Assembly: GCF_040802235.1 (NCBI RefSeq)
Contig: NC_133164.1
Span: 110,502,302-110,566,301, forward strand
Direction: 5' to 3'
DNA: 64,000 nt
Source: Manis javanica
Taxonomy: Eukaryota; Chordata; Mammalia; Pholidota; Manidae
Made by a program: the position numbers and the translations under genes. Below, in pieces: positions 44,108-55,895 of this stretch (within the stretch, counting starts at the first letter, position 1; every line of letters starts with the position of its first letter). A model generated the notes under the pieces. The model did no database searches and was not told the DNA's origin. It was given only the letters and a program-made list of their open reading frames with translations.

Positions 44108-47100
44108 CTTTTCCTTCTCTTTTGTAAGGTGGCTTTTTGGGGTCGTTCATCTCATCCGTGCGTAATACAGCTGCTTCGAGTTTAGGCATCTTTTTAAGAA
44201 AGCTTGAGCTCTTTCTGACGTTGTCCTTCTCTTCCAACCTCAGCCTCAGGGCAGCCACCCTGGACAGAATTTTCCTTTTTACTCCCTCAGCTATATGTCC
44301 GCCTCCTGAGGTTTCTTGCTTCTTCTTGATCCCCTCTGCCCCCGTCTCTGCTGGCAGGGCCCCTGGGAATCGGCGGGTCTGGGCTGCCCCGGGGCTGAGC
44401 TTCCCCCGCGGCTTTCTCCCATCGCCCAGCGTGCACCCCCGGCCACACGGGCCGTGCAGGGTCTTGGTAGCTTTCTCAGACGTGCATTCTTCTAAACTGA
44501 ATGCCGAACTCACTGCCGGGGAGCAAGACACGCTTGCGGGCGGGGTTTCCCCAATTTGGGACTCCTCTGTTTGGGGTTCCTCAATTTTGTGGCTCACTGG
44601 AGAGCTTGGGACGTCTCCTTCTGGCCATGAAGTACAGGGTAACCAAGTGTGATCACCAGGAGAGGACAAGCATTTCCCACTCTCACTCTCAATTACTCCT
44701 GTTTCCTCTGAATCGGAAAATACATGCGGATGGTTTCTGGGCTCAACTAAATCATCCTCAGGGACATGATGAATCTGACCTGTGGAGTTGTGAGTATCGT
44801 CTCCAACAGATGCACGAGTCATTATTGCAAGACAACTAGAAAGAGGAAGAGTGGGGAACGCACATTCTGCTGCCTTGTTACTTGGTTCCGCCTCCCTTAA
44901 GTGTTGCTCACTGTCCTCCTGTGTTTGGCCGGCGGTGCAACCACTTGGAATTGTTTCCCTGTCTTCGTCAGGACATGGGACTTGCCGAACAGCAGGCTGG
45001 GCACCCACGTTTGCTTTGTCGTGTTGACTCTGCGCCGCCTCCACTGTCTCTCTGTCTTCTTGGTTTCGGGGGATGCTGTTTTCACTTGGAATGGTTTCCC
45101 CACTTTGCTGGGGCCATGGAATGTGCAGGAGGGCAGGCTGGACCTCCACTCTCTGGCTCAGGTTTCCATGGTTCAAGTTACTGACCTCCAACGTGGATTC
45201 AGAAGGCTCTGGTGCCCCGCGGCTGAGCTTCTCCCCTGGCTTCCTTCCATCGCCCAGCGTGCAGCCCCAGTGACACGGGTCAAACGCCAGCACCCCTGCT
45301 TCATCAACGGGATCTACAGAGGACTCTAGGATTTTAGGGCCAATCAGAGCCTCTTTAAAGAATGCAGGACGATCCACCTTGATGTGGTTTTCCTCTTGGT
45401 TTCGACTCACATTGTTAATATTTGCCTTCCCTCCAGTTTTGGAAGCCTCTGATTCCACATCTGTGACACAGAATTCCTTTTCACCTACAGGATCCACAGA
45501 TGACTCCAGGAATCTGGGTTGGCCCAAATACCAGGAAGAAAGACGACCCCCAGGTGCATGTCTTCTCTGCCCCCTGGCCCATCGCACACACGTTTGTTCT
45601 TCACTGTCATGGATCTCTCTATTACTAGCAAGGGCTGAGCCAACCTCAGCCTGAGGACAGGGACCTACTGCTGCTTCACAGGGGGCCCGGTCAGGCACAA
45701 GAGCATCTGATCTGAGAAAGTCAGCTATAGCCCAGACCCTGTCATTAGTCTCGGGACCAGCTTCTGACCCCTGGCACCCAGAATCTGTCAGTTGCCTTGG
45801 TGACCAGTCTTCCACAATGGGAGCCTCTAGGGTTATAATCTTCAGCTTTCTGCCTGCTTCGCAAAGTCCTGGTCCGCCTCCTTTGGTCTCCCCCAGGAGA
45901 GTATTAGAGGGAGGCAGAGCCCTGGTCAGCACCTGCCCTCCCCCGTCCACAGTAGCTGCAGCCCCCATGGACACGCTGGTCCCCCCGCTCTGCCCTCTCT
46001 CCTCCCTGGAGTGTGCTGACGAGTGGTCCAAGGGCACCAACTGTATTTGCCCTTGTACAGCAGAAGTTGTGGGCAAACTTTCCTGGCAATCATCTTCAGA
46101 AAGAGAACGCTGGTGGGGCTGGCCCCGCTGAGTTGTCTCACTCCTATTGTCCGCTCTGACTGCGGTCCAGCTCTTACCTCCAGGCTGCTTATCCGTCTGA
46201 AGAGCGGGCTTGCCACAGAAACCCTCTCCCTGTGGGAGCTGAGCCTCGTGGGCACGGACTCCTGGTTCACTGGGATTCATGCAAAGGGGCTCTTCTGGAG
46301 TTTCAATTGTGGAAGCATTTAAAATATGATCCAGCTGCACATTGGAGTGAAGTTGGAAAATATTTTCTTCTGGTGCCTGAAGTGAGCTCTCCCCCAGGCC
46401 CTCTGTGTGGCTGTGCCCAGCGATTGAAACAGGATGGTATTTGGCGGGGTGGACATTGCTGGCAAAGGTAACAGTTGATGTGTCCCCACTCTCCCTGGTC
46501 ACCCGAAGACACTCAAGATGAGTAGCTAATGTTGACTTCTTGTGAGAAGACTTCACAACTGACCCATGACTGGCTGGTGTATCTCCAGTGTCTGGGCCGT
46601 GGGTCCTGGGGATCTCGCCACCTCCCTCTGTAAACTGCACAAAAGCATTGCTGTCAGAAGGTGGAGGCTGTCTTGCTTCAAGCCCTCCAGAGTTGCTGGT
46701 GCTCGGCCCTTCCTGGCCAGCCTGTATTGCAGAGGCCACTGTGGAGGTGGAAGAGGCCACCTCAGCTAGATTTTCTTCTGTGGCACCTTCACTGGAATTG
46801 TGTGAAGTGTTCCAGGTGAAAGTACTGATAAAAAGTGGGGACACAGATGAGTTCCTAACCTTGCTGCTTTCACAGGTGGACAGGGGCAGCTCAGAACCTT
46901 GTGTCTGAAAAAGAACGTCCAGTGTCTTGTCAGGAGAACATAAATCAGCTACTTTGCTTTGACCTTCTGCCAATTCTAAGTCCAGGGAGCAAATTTCTTG
47001 AGGCAAATATTTATCAGCTGGGGATCCATCAGGAGACTCCATGGTATCACATGCTCCTTGGCCACCTGCTCCAAGACACTCCGTCACGCATGCTACTTCT

Positions 47101-47507
47101 CTGCCCCTTGTCCCACTGCATGTAGTTTTCGTGATGGAGACGGTGTTTGTGGGTTCAGGGGAAGCAACAGAGAGAGACATGTCCTGCGGGACATGCACTG
47201 ACAGCTCACATGGGGACATATTTTCATTATTGGCTTCTGGGATGCTCAGCTCATGTCCTAGGTCTTCCCAGGACAGTACACTTGTGCTATCTTCTCTCTC
47301 GTGGCCTTCTGCATGCTGTGAGCCTTGAGTACAGCTTTCTGCCTCCAAGTGTGGGGCCAATGATGTGCTTTCTTCATTGATCCCTCCTAAGCTGGGTAAA
47401 AAATTTGTTGTGGTCTCAGTGAATGCAGACTTCTCCCCAGCAGATTCCAAGAGAGATGGCATCCGGCTGGGAGAGATTCTCTCTCTGACTGTTTCCTGAA
47501 TTTGCAC
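44108..47507 (-). CDS. ALPK2: ALPK2 giant coding exon, disordered central region (partial gene)
   Basis: This 3,400-bp exon encodes 1,133 residues plus one base of the next codon. It is the low-complexity, Ser/Thr/Glu-rich centre of alpha-kinase 2, which lies before the second Ig domain and the kinase. The acceptor reads TTTTCCTCTTCCTAG directly before 47507 and the first codon is GTG (Val), not a start; the donor is AAG|GTGAGG with the exon ending at 44108. No catalytic motif is present. The last ~60 residues turn basic and helical (RKILSRVAALRLRL near residue 1075, then SSFLKKMPK), which I recall as conserved in mammalian ALPK2. Internal repeats are visible: LESSVDPV near residues 667 and 726, GCTLGDGRKP near 747 and 1023, and a 47-residue unit starting QPA with ETIPS inside it. 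The frame is open throughout, so the gene looks intact. ALPK3 is the closest relative but does not match this exon. The start codon and N-terminal Ig exons lie beyond 64000. Confidence 0.95.
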
Positions 47508-48177
47508 CTAGGAAGAGGAAAAGTGATATTAATGGAATTGCTCCTGGGATGGCCCCCAACAGGGCATACCTGCAAACGCAAGAGTGCGCATCCCTGGGGC
47601 TGTGGCAATGGAGCAGAAGACTAGCAGCAGAGGACTGAAATCTAAGCATTAATCCCCAAACTCTCTCTAGCTCTTAGAGACTTCCTGGGAAAATATGCAA
47701 ATTTAAGCAACTGTGTGTTCCAAGGGACCCTTGGTAAAATTCCCCATTATAAGCAACAAGCTTTCCAACAGCCATCAGTTCATGATTGTTTTCTCTCAGA
47801 AACAAAGATAGAACCAAATTGAATGTAAACTATTTTGATCAAGTCACAAGAGTTTGTGTTCATCTTTCCAGAAAGATGCATTTCATAGGATTATAATAGA
47901 TCAACTATGTAATGTTTGTCAAGTAGAATAAACAGTCTTTGTTCCCAAAATATGACACCTTGCTGGTTAAAAATGTTACTAAAGAACACAGAGAGAGGCC
48001 TGTCCTTTGAACCCACCGCTAATGAATTACTGTGGTCACGATTGGTCATCAGCGCTGCCAATCATTTTTGCTTTAGGAAGGTTATAAAATGCTGGAATGC
48101 CTTCTCCACTTTCAAAGACAGGCCCTGTGGCTGGCAAACTATGTCCACAAGAAGTAGGGAATTTAGGACTGCTTAGG

Positions 48178-48246
48178 TTTGGGGGAAGAGAGAGAGACAG
48201 AGAAAGAGAAGGGTAAAGGAATGGAGAAGGAGGGAGGGAGGGGTGA
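48178..48246 (+). repeat. Purine-rich (GA/GGA) tract
   Basis: About 70 bases almost purely of G and A on the plus strand, of GAGA and GGAGG type. It lies about 0.7 kb upstream of the giant exon's acceptor on the gene strand, where it is pyrimidine-rich. Confidence 0.85.
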
Positions 48247-48779
48247 CTTTCATTTTGTGAGCAGAGAACCCATCAGGCCTCTGGCAGCAAGCTGTTTGAC
48301 TCAGCTCTTGTCTCTTGACACTCTAGTGCACCAGTTATTTCAATATATATCACAATTATACCCAGCCAACAAAAAGGGAACTGTTGCTCATTTTTGGCAA
48401 ACAACTCCACCTTCGCCCCCAAGACTCCTGTTTTGGGGAGCAGCCCCATCGGAGTGTGCAGGAGCCAATGTTTGCACTTCTAAGGAGAGGAAGAGAGCAG
48501 GTGTCTCTGACAGAGCTGGAATACTCCTGTGCAGGGGGCTCTGAGTCCTAAGGCTTATTTCCATAAACCACAGGAGCCTGTCTTACTGCCCCGCAGCCAA
48601 TCTCTACACGAGAAACAGAACACTGTAACCACACCTCTTTCCATAGTCCCTCCAGGCTCCTTCCTGGCATCAGTGATTCACCTCTCATATTCTCCTGCAA
48701 GCTTCCCTGATGTTCATTTAAGTCAGACCTGACTGGCATAAAGTGCTAACTGAATAAAAAGAAATTTAGTACGATTAAC

Positions 48780-49000
48780 TGTGCTTTAAACTCCATGAGG
48801 ACTGGGGCCATTCATTGATTCAACAAATATTTAGTGAATGCCTCCAGTATACCAGGGCATATGCCAGGCAAATAGGGATACAATACAGGCAAAATGCCCG
48901 TCTGCAGGGAGCTCCCATTCAATGTCATGTTCAAGGCCTGTCACAGTCAATAGCACCCAGCAGGTGCACATAAGTATGAGTTGATAGAATGAGTAAATGA
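48780..49000. repeat. L2 3' end fragments, mixed orientation
   Basis: 'aaactccatgaggactggggcc' (forward) is followed by 'tcattgattcaacaaatatttagtgaatgcctcc…ggcatatgccaggcaaatagggatacaatac' (reverse) and then 'gcacccagcaggtgcacataagtatgagttgatagaatgagtaaatgaatgg' (forward). Confidence 0.6.
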
Positions 49001-49964
49001 ATGGATCTTCAATAAGACAACTTTACCCAGCTTCGCCTGTTAAACATCAACATTTGAAAGGCACTGGACTTTTATCTGCTCCTGACTTTGGCACAACTGT
49101 CCAAACGGGACCTTTAACCCTAAGCAGGGACACCACCAGTTCCCATCCTATTGTTTCTAAAAAGGGAAATGTACTTACTCTCTTTCTATAGCCTCCCCTT
49201 TTTTCCCCATCATGTTAAAACAGAAACAAGAAAGATAATTCCTGGGAAATAAGGAATAAGGTTTCCTACAGTGTTGAGGAATTTAATGTATATTTTGTTT
49301 TGCCTCTAGCTCTGAACACCTATCACATGTAGAAAACGTTCTTTTCATTTGCTATTTAGGGTCATGTTTTAATAATGAGGTATAGCACAATTATAATGAA
49401 GTATCAAGCACAGGAAGGGTGGGTAGCTTCCTGGTCATGATTTGGAAGATGGTTCAATGAAAAACACCACAACCTTCTCTTGAGCCTCCCTCCCCTGCTG
49501 GAATCTCCATTACTCATGTCAGTCCTTTATTTTAAGATCTTGCCGTCATTGAAATATCACCAGTGCCAACAGGCGTTTATGAGGTACCTGCCATGTGGAG
49601 AATTCTCTGCTAGGCACTCGATGCTATTTTTCAAAGGGCTCCGGTTAAAGAGCCACTGTGTTACCTATTGGGACACTACCCACCTACGATATCAACAGGG
49701 TCATAGGCTGACGCCCAAAAGACCCTCGCCCCTGGAGAGGGTGGAACACAGGACAAGTTAAGTTTTGGTTCGGATGAGTTTGGTCATTAGGATATAACAT
49801 CAGAGACATCATATCATGCCTTGATTACAACATAGTTGTTCCTCTTAAGGTGTACTGCTCTGCCCCTCTCGCTTTTATAACAAAACCTACTTTAAAATAG
49901 CCTAGTGAAGCCCTGCATGGAGAGAAATATGGCAAATCATTGACCACGTAAATTTGTCCACTTG

Positions 49965-50060
49965 ACTGAAATTTACTGAGCATCTACTACATACCAAGCT
50001 CTGTTCTAAGCACCTGGGAAGCTTAGTGCACAGCAGTTCCAAAGGCAGGCTCCACGGGTC
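49965..50060 (-). repeat. L2 3' end fragment, reverse
   Basis: 'aaatttactgagcatctactacataccaagctctgttctaagcacctggg' is a typical reversed L2/MIR terminus. Confidence 0.65.
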
Positions 50061-50329
50061 TCATTCAGAGACTGACTCATAGAGAAAGGGAAACCACAGA
50101 CTTGTGCCTTTCAAATGAGTCAGACTGCTCTTTTAGGAGATCTCCTGGTTAAGTCATTATGAAAGAACTCCAGCAAAAGACTCTCCTGCCGCTCAGCTAT
50201 TCTCACTATGGAGTGAGTGGTGAGACACAGGAGGTTTTGTTTTGCAGGAAAGTCGTTCTTATTCAAGTGAAAAAAGGAGGGTTTGAGGCTCTAGGAGGAA
50301 GCCCAGGGTGGGGTGTGGAGTATGGACAG

Positions 50330-50470
50330 GAGGACTGGCCATCTGGGTTCAGCTCCATCTATTGCATGCATGACCCCACATAACCTCTTTGGCCTCTCTG
50401 ACCCTCTGTCTCTTCCTCTATGGCTAACCACATGTACGTCAGCAGCAGCACCCTGCAAAATGCCTGACAT
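50330..50470 (+). repeat. MIR SINE, forward
   Basis: 'aggactggccatctgggttcagctcc', 'tgaccccacataacctctttggcctctctgaccctctgtctcttcctctatgg' fits the MIR body. Confidence 0.7.
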
Positions 50471-50940
50471 TAAGTTTCCCTTGCTCTCTGCGAAAAGAAA
50501 GGAGTGGTTAACTCAAGGAGAAAATTGGGCAACCTTGATGAGCAGAGCTTTAGGCTTTACATAAGCTTCCTCATTTGACTGGTAAAAGAAATCTGAAATA
50601 CTGATACTATCATCTCTTCTTTACTAACGAGGTGAACAGCCTGGGTCTGTCCAATCAGAAGGCAGAAACCACACAGAAGGTTAAATAAAGGAGGTTGAAT
50701 ATAAACAATTGTTAACTGCAATAGAAGGGTATGATATATGGAAACCCTATGGTGCTTCAAAATGAGGGAGAATGCCAAGGGGGGATAACTTGGGAGGGAC
50801 TCAGACCTCAGAAGATATAGTCAGCCCACCAGATAGCAGAAAAGTTCACTGGTTTAGCCAGGCCACAGCTGGTCTGAATTTGGGGCAAGCAATAGGCCAC
50901 CCTTCCGTGTGCAGGCCAGAAGCATCCAGTGCCTAGGGTA

Positions 50941-50986
50941 CAGTGGGAGTCCAGACCCTGGCACAGTGGGAGTCCAGACCCTGGCA
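50941..50986. repeat. Exact 23-bp tandem duplication
   Basis: The 23 bases at 50941-50963 recur identically at 50964-50986, inside a GC-rich intronic stretch (50800-51240) that also carries an 'aaggccaaggcc' direct repeat. Confidence 0.95.
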
Positions 50987-51689
50987 GGGCCAAGGCCAAG
51001 GCCTTGAGAGTGGGTGGGCTCCGTGAGGTGGGCTGGGGAGAGGGAGCCCCAGCCCTGTGTACAGGCCGTGCAGGGCTTATAGAGGGAGCCTGAATGTTGG
51101 GACAGACAGGCCTTCAGAGCAGGCAGGCCATGTAGAGTTCTGGCTTCTGAGCAGAGAGCCACAGGAAGGTTATCGCTAGGCCACAGACGGACCGTGTTTC
51201 AGGCCACGCTGAGCTGGGACAGGCTCAGTGGGATGACCACAAACCCGTAGCATGGACTCCCGAGTGATGCTGAAAGTGGCAGGCACCCTCTTCCTTCTGC
51301 AGGGTCCTTCCAGTGTCCTTTGCTGAGAAAGCTTCACATTGTGTTACTTTAAAAGAGAAATGGTTAAGGAAATTCTGTTACCACCCAGCATGTATTGAAG
51401 GGTACATTCAGAGCTGAAAGGCAATACATTGACAGGTGGCACATGAGGTCACTGATATTAGAAAACCTCCCAGGGTTCCATGGTCAATGGCAGACCCAGG
51501 ATTTATAGCCCAGCCTGTCTGGCTAGAAAGCCCTTTCTAACCCAGGGCTTCTAATAAAAGAAGTTAAAGCAAACCCCACCAAAGGGCTGGGAACTCCCCT
51601 TAATTTAAACCCAGAATTTCTGAGCTCCTAATGCACTTTGGGTGTAAGACTAAAACAGCGTTCCATAGATGCAAGAAGATCATGTGTTT

Positions 51690-51810
51690 ATTTGTTAGCT
51701 TCCTCACAAGCTCTAAGGGCGGGGACTGTGTTATTCATTTCTGAGTTTTCAGAATCCTAGTACATAGTAGGGGCCCAATTAATTTTGCTGAATGAATGAA
51801 CACATGAATG
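51690..51810 (+). repeat. L2 3' end, forward
   Basis: 'cacaagctctaagggcggggactgtgttattcatttctgag…ctagtacatagtaggggcccaattaattttgctgaatgaatga' is the forward L2 terminus. Confidence 0.85.
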
Positions 51811-53984
51811 AAAACAAGGAGGAGAAAGGGTAAACCAAATTTAGTAACACTCCCAAACCTGCTTTTGAAAGCAGTATTACACTTGAGGACTTATACGCTG
51901 CTTGCACATTTTCCAACCCATCGCTAGTTAACGTGCCTCCAATTCTACAGACACATTGTTTTCATTTCCAAAAAGTCTGTCTCCCGAGTATGGCTGCCAT
52001 GTATCCCATGGAAAGGTGTGTGGTCTCTTCATCCACCCCGTGGTGTTCAGGCTCACACTCCTCGTCATTCGTGAGAGTGTCCTGAGAGACGGCAGAGTGC
52101 ATGACACCAATTCAAGTCCCTAACAATAGAAAGTAGTATGAGATGAGATCCCTCTTCTCAAATAGCTTCTAATCCAGTTCAAGAGACAGACGTACATAGA
52201 AAAGATAAATAATGATTGTTGACAAGTTGGGTTAATGGCCACCTGGATGGGATTTCACCGCTGCTCTAGGACAGGAAGGAGGGTGACCACTGAATCCTCC
52301 TCTTCCTCCACGGATAAAAATCCCCCAGTGCAAAAGCCAGAGGTCGCCCTCTGATGTTACAGGTAGCAGTTCTGAGATAAATTCTTGGACATTTCCGTGT
52401 AGTCTCAGGAACTCTTCCATGAACAGCTGGGGGGATGAGGCAGAGGCTGTTGGTTGACTAACTCAACAGATCCCAGTCCCCGTCTCCCATGCTGCCTCCG
52501 ACTACAGAGGCTGGAAAACCTTACACTCTCCCAGCCTCCTGTGCAGCTAGGAGTTGGGGGTCAGTTTCCCTTCAGGGACTTGACTGGAAGCTTGGATTTC
52601 CTTCTGCGAGGCACAGGCATGGCAGGTACCTTGCCCAGCCCCTTCCTTCTTCCTGGGGTGAGGTTGTGATGCCTGATGCTAAAGCTCTCCTCTTCCAGTC
52701 ATGAGGCACCCAGCAGGAGAAAGAAGCCAACACGTGATGGCTGGTGGAGCAGAAAGACACAACGGACTTGGGGACCTGCAGGAATCCTTGAGCCTCTGTG
52801 AATTGCAGCTCAGAGCATCCCAAATGGATACAAGAGGAAAATACATTCCTGGGGGATGAAGGAAAAGGCATATGAGGCTCAGCCTGGAGCCCTTCTGGAG
52901 TTGCAGGATGGCTTGGGGAGGGGTTAGTTTGAAGGACAGTGTCGTAAAGGGCAAGGGGTGTGGCTCCTGGAGAGGGGACTCAAGGGGCTGGTCGAAATGC
53001 CAAGGGATCAAAAGGGCCCGAGTCAAGGTGAACTTGAAGTCGAGTGGGGGAGCGAGAGTGGGGAAATGTGAGAAGAAGGATCATCACAGAAGAGGCCACG
53101 GTTCTAAAGGGCGGAAACAATCGCCCAGGGCCCGGAGGGTCCAGCTGCTGAGTTCCTTGCCCCTGCCAGGAGCACTTCTATACACCATGTCCTCCTGTGG
53201 GAGAATTTTCCTTTGCTAACTCCTGTTTCTTTTTAAATGTTCTCTGAATGTTCTTTCTTCCTTATCTGGACTAGATATAAATAGCACAAGTCTTTCAACA
53301 GTTGTCTACACATCATCAATTTCCCTCAGTGGTTCCAAGAACCTTTACGCAGGACCTTCCCCACTCCCCAGCCATGCAGGGCTGTGTGGCCTCACCCACA
53401 GCTCACCTTTCCTAAATATCTGCTGAGCCCTCACTACAGGCACAGTGTCATTCAGTCATTTGTCATTCGATAGATCAAATCGGTACCACCTGGGGCTGCA
53501 AAAGTGAAAATAGCCAGGCCCCGGCCAAAGGAAGCTTAAAGGCAAAACTAGAACATTTCAGGAACGTGAGTTTATTTTTAGGAGTTGCTGGGTTGCCCAG
53601 AAAGGAGCTTCACTTGTAGGCTTTGAATGTTAAAATAACACATAATAAAATGAGGGACACTCATCTAGAATCCCCAATCTTGAAACCTGACCCTAAATAC
53701 CTCTGTCATTTGACCAGCCTTCTGCATTCCATTCCCTCCTGGGAAATAAGAAATCTTCTGCCAACTGGTGTTACAATCCTGTCCTGATTTCTTGGGAAAG
53801 TTGTAGAGTTTCTAAAATGCCTGTTTGAACTCTTATTGAGCAAGGATGGGTGTCCTTGACATAGACCCTTTCCCAGGGCTCTATGCATGTAGTGGAATGC
53901 TTGAGTTATAACAGGGTGTGAGTGAAAGAGAACCAGCAGGAGCGTTAGGCATTTATCGTGACCTCAGGTGATGTGAGGTAAACA

Positions 53985-54085
53985 GTACTACCACTGATAA
54001 TGATTGCTAAGCCCTACTGAGCCCTCAGTATGCAGAGGCACTGTTCTCAGTGCTTCGCATACGCTAATGCAGTTCACGTTGCTAA
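53985..54085 (-). repeat. MIR fragment, reverse
   Basis: 'ctactgagccctcagtatgcagaggcactgttctcagtgcttcgcatacgctaatgcagttcac' follows the reversed MIR 3' region. Confidence 0.65.
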
Positions 54086-55834
54086 AATGCCCCAGAAATG
54101 TATGTCAGGTTAAGGAGAAATATCTCAGCTATTCCGACACCTGAGAGCAGTCCTCTTCTTCCCCGTGTGCATCTCTGTTTTCCTGCCTCTGAGGGGGTGC
54201 TGGGCAATGAGAGTGAGAGCCTTCATTTCCATAAGTGCAACTGGGGGACATGCAAACATAAGAAACATGGAGTTGGGAAATCCAGGCACTTCTCTTGAAT
54301 TCCACCCTGCATTTTGGAGTCATCTGCAGGGTTTTTACTGTATCTTGCAGAACTCGGGACTTGGATAAGGAGGGGAAAGGAAAATGGGCTCCTGGGTTGA
54401 GGACTGGGCCTTGGAAGCCCCGGGGGTGGTCCTGGATCCGCTGCTACTTGGGAAGTGTCTTGGAGTAGTCCCCAGATCCCTCTGAGGCTGTTTCTTGCAC
54501 AGCGAAGCGAGAGGGTTGGCGAGTACCTCCTGGCCCAGCCGGCCTTCGCATTCCATGACCTGCTGCCATGTAAGCAACACAAACACTGAAATGGGGCTTA
54601 AACCTCACCTTCCATCTGGAACCAGATTTCCCTCGGACTCCTAAGGCTTTGTGATCTCATCCTCCCTATTAACTGTGAGAGTTGTTAGGGAGAAGGGTGC
54701 AGTGTGTCACCTCCACACCCACATGCCTGATCCACAATGAGCAAGCGGGCCGCAGGCAAGACAAGTTGGGACAAGACAAGAGACAGTGGCTGCGGAAGGG
54801 GTCCCCGGGGTACGTGCTTCCTGAATCTCGCCTGCCTCCCTCACTGCTGCCTCTCCCTCCCCCGGGGCAGTAAGTGCCTGTCTGTCTGGAAGACTGCCCG
54901 ATGTCAGCATTCGGACCCTGCAGAGTCCTGGAGGCTCGCGGACCTAGGCAAGCCAATGAGATCATCCCAGCCGCAGAACAGAAGACCAAGGGCCGATAGC
55001 CCCCAGCTTTGCTAATCTTCTGGGGGACTGAGAAAACTTAGGGCTTTGTCTTCACCGAAAATCCCCCTTTCACCTACACCATTGTGCGTACAATTTCAGA
55101 AGCTTCCAGACCCCCCTGCGCCCACCAGTCTCCTCCTCAGGGCCCACGGGACCACAGATGGAATCCCTGTCCTCAGTCAGGAGCTGGGGTGAGTGGTGGT
55201 GTTTACCTCCCATGGCCCGGAGTTCCTCTGCAGATTTCAGACTGGTAACAAAGGGGAAAGCTGAGCCTTACTCAGGTTCTAGGAGAGCTTTTTCAAGTCA
55301 GTATCGCTCTTTACAGATTCTAGAATTTGTGAGTAAAAGCAAAACTAAGGTAGCAGCCATGCCTGCGCCACCCTGACAGTGACACATCACACAAAGCCAG
55401 GTTCTCGTAAACGTTAGAAATAGGAAATAGTTGTCGTGATCACTACACTACGACTTTGCCTATTCAGCGTAGCTTCAGAGTGCACAGCAATGGTGGTATT
55501 CGGCACTTGGAAAATCCAAAAATAAACACAAATAGAGGCAAGTCACTTGTCTCAGAGGGTCATTACCAAAAATGAGAAAATGCAAGCTTAGGGTTTGATG
55601 AGCCCCTTATTCGCTTATTATGGCTCCTAGTAAAGAGCAGGCTACCTCTATGTCCTCAGGTTTGCCTTCTGCTTAAGCGGAAAATATCCCATCAGAGAGT
55701 TCAGTTCTAGGAGGGCACAGTTACCCTCAGGCAACCCAGTTGCCTGATTAGACTCAGGGACAGCTTCATTCAGCAGAAGAAACAACTTCTCAGGGTCATG
55801 AGATCCAGGAGAGGGAGCACGGGGTTAGTCTCAT

Positions 55835-55895
55835 TCAGCTTGGTGCAAGGCACATAGTAGGTGCTTAAAAAAATATGTTAAATGAGTGAAAATCC
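55835..55895 (+). repeat. L2 3' end, forward
   Basis: 'ttggtgcaaggcacatagtaggtgcttaaaaaaatatgttaaatgagtg' is the forward L2 terminus. Confidence 0.75.

Noticed and set aside
44137-46908. Many plus-strand frames of 60-170 codons opposite the giant exon
   Set aside because: They are shadows of the ALPK2 exon's minus-strand coding frame.
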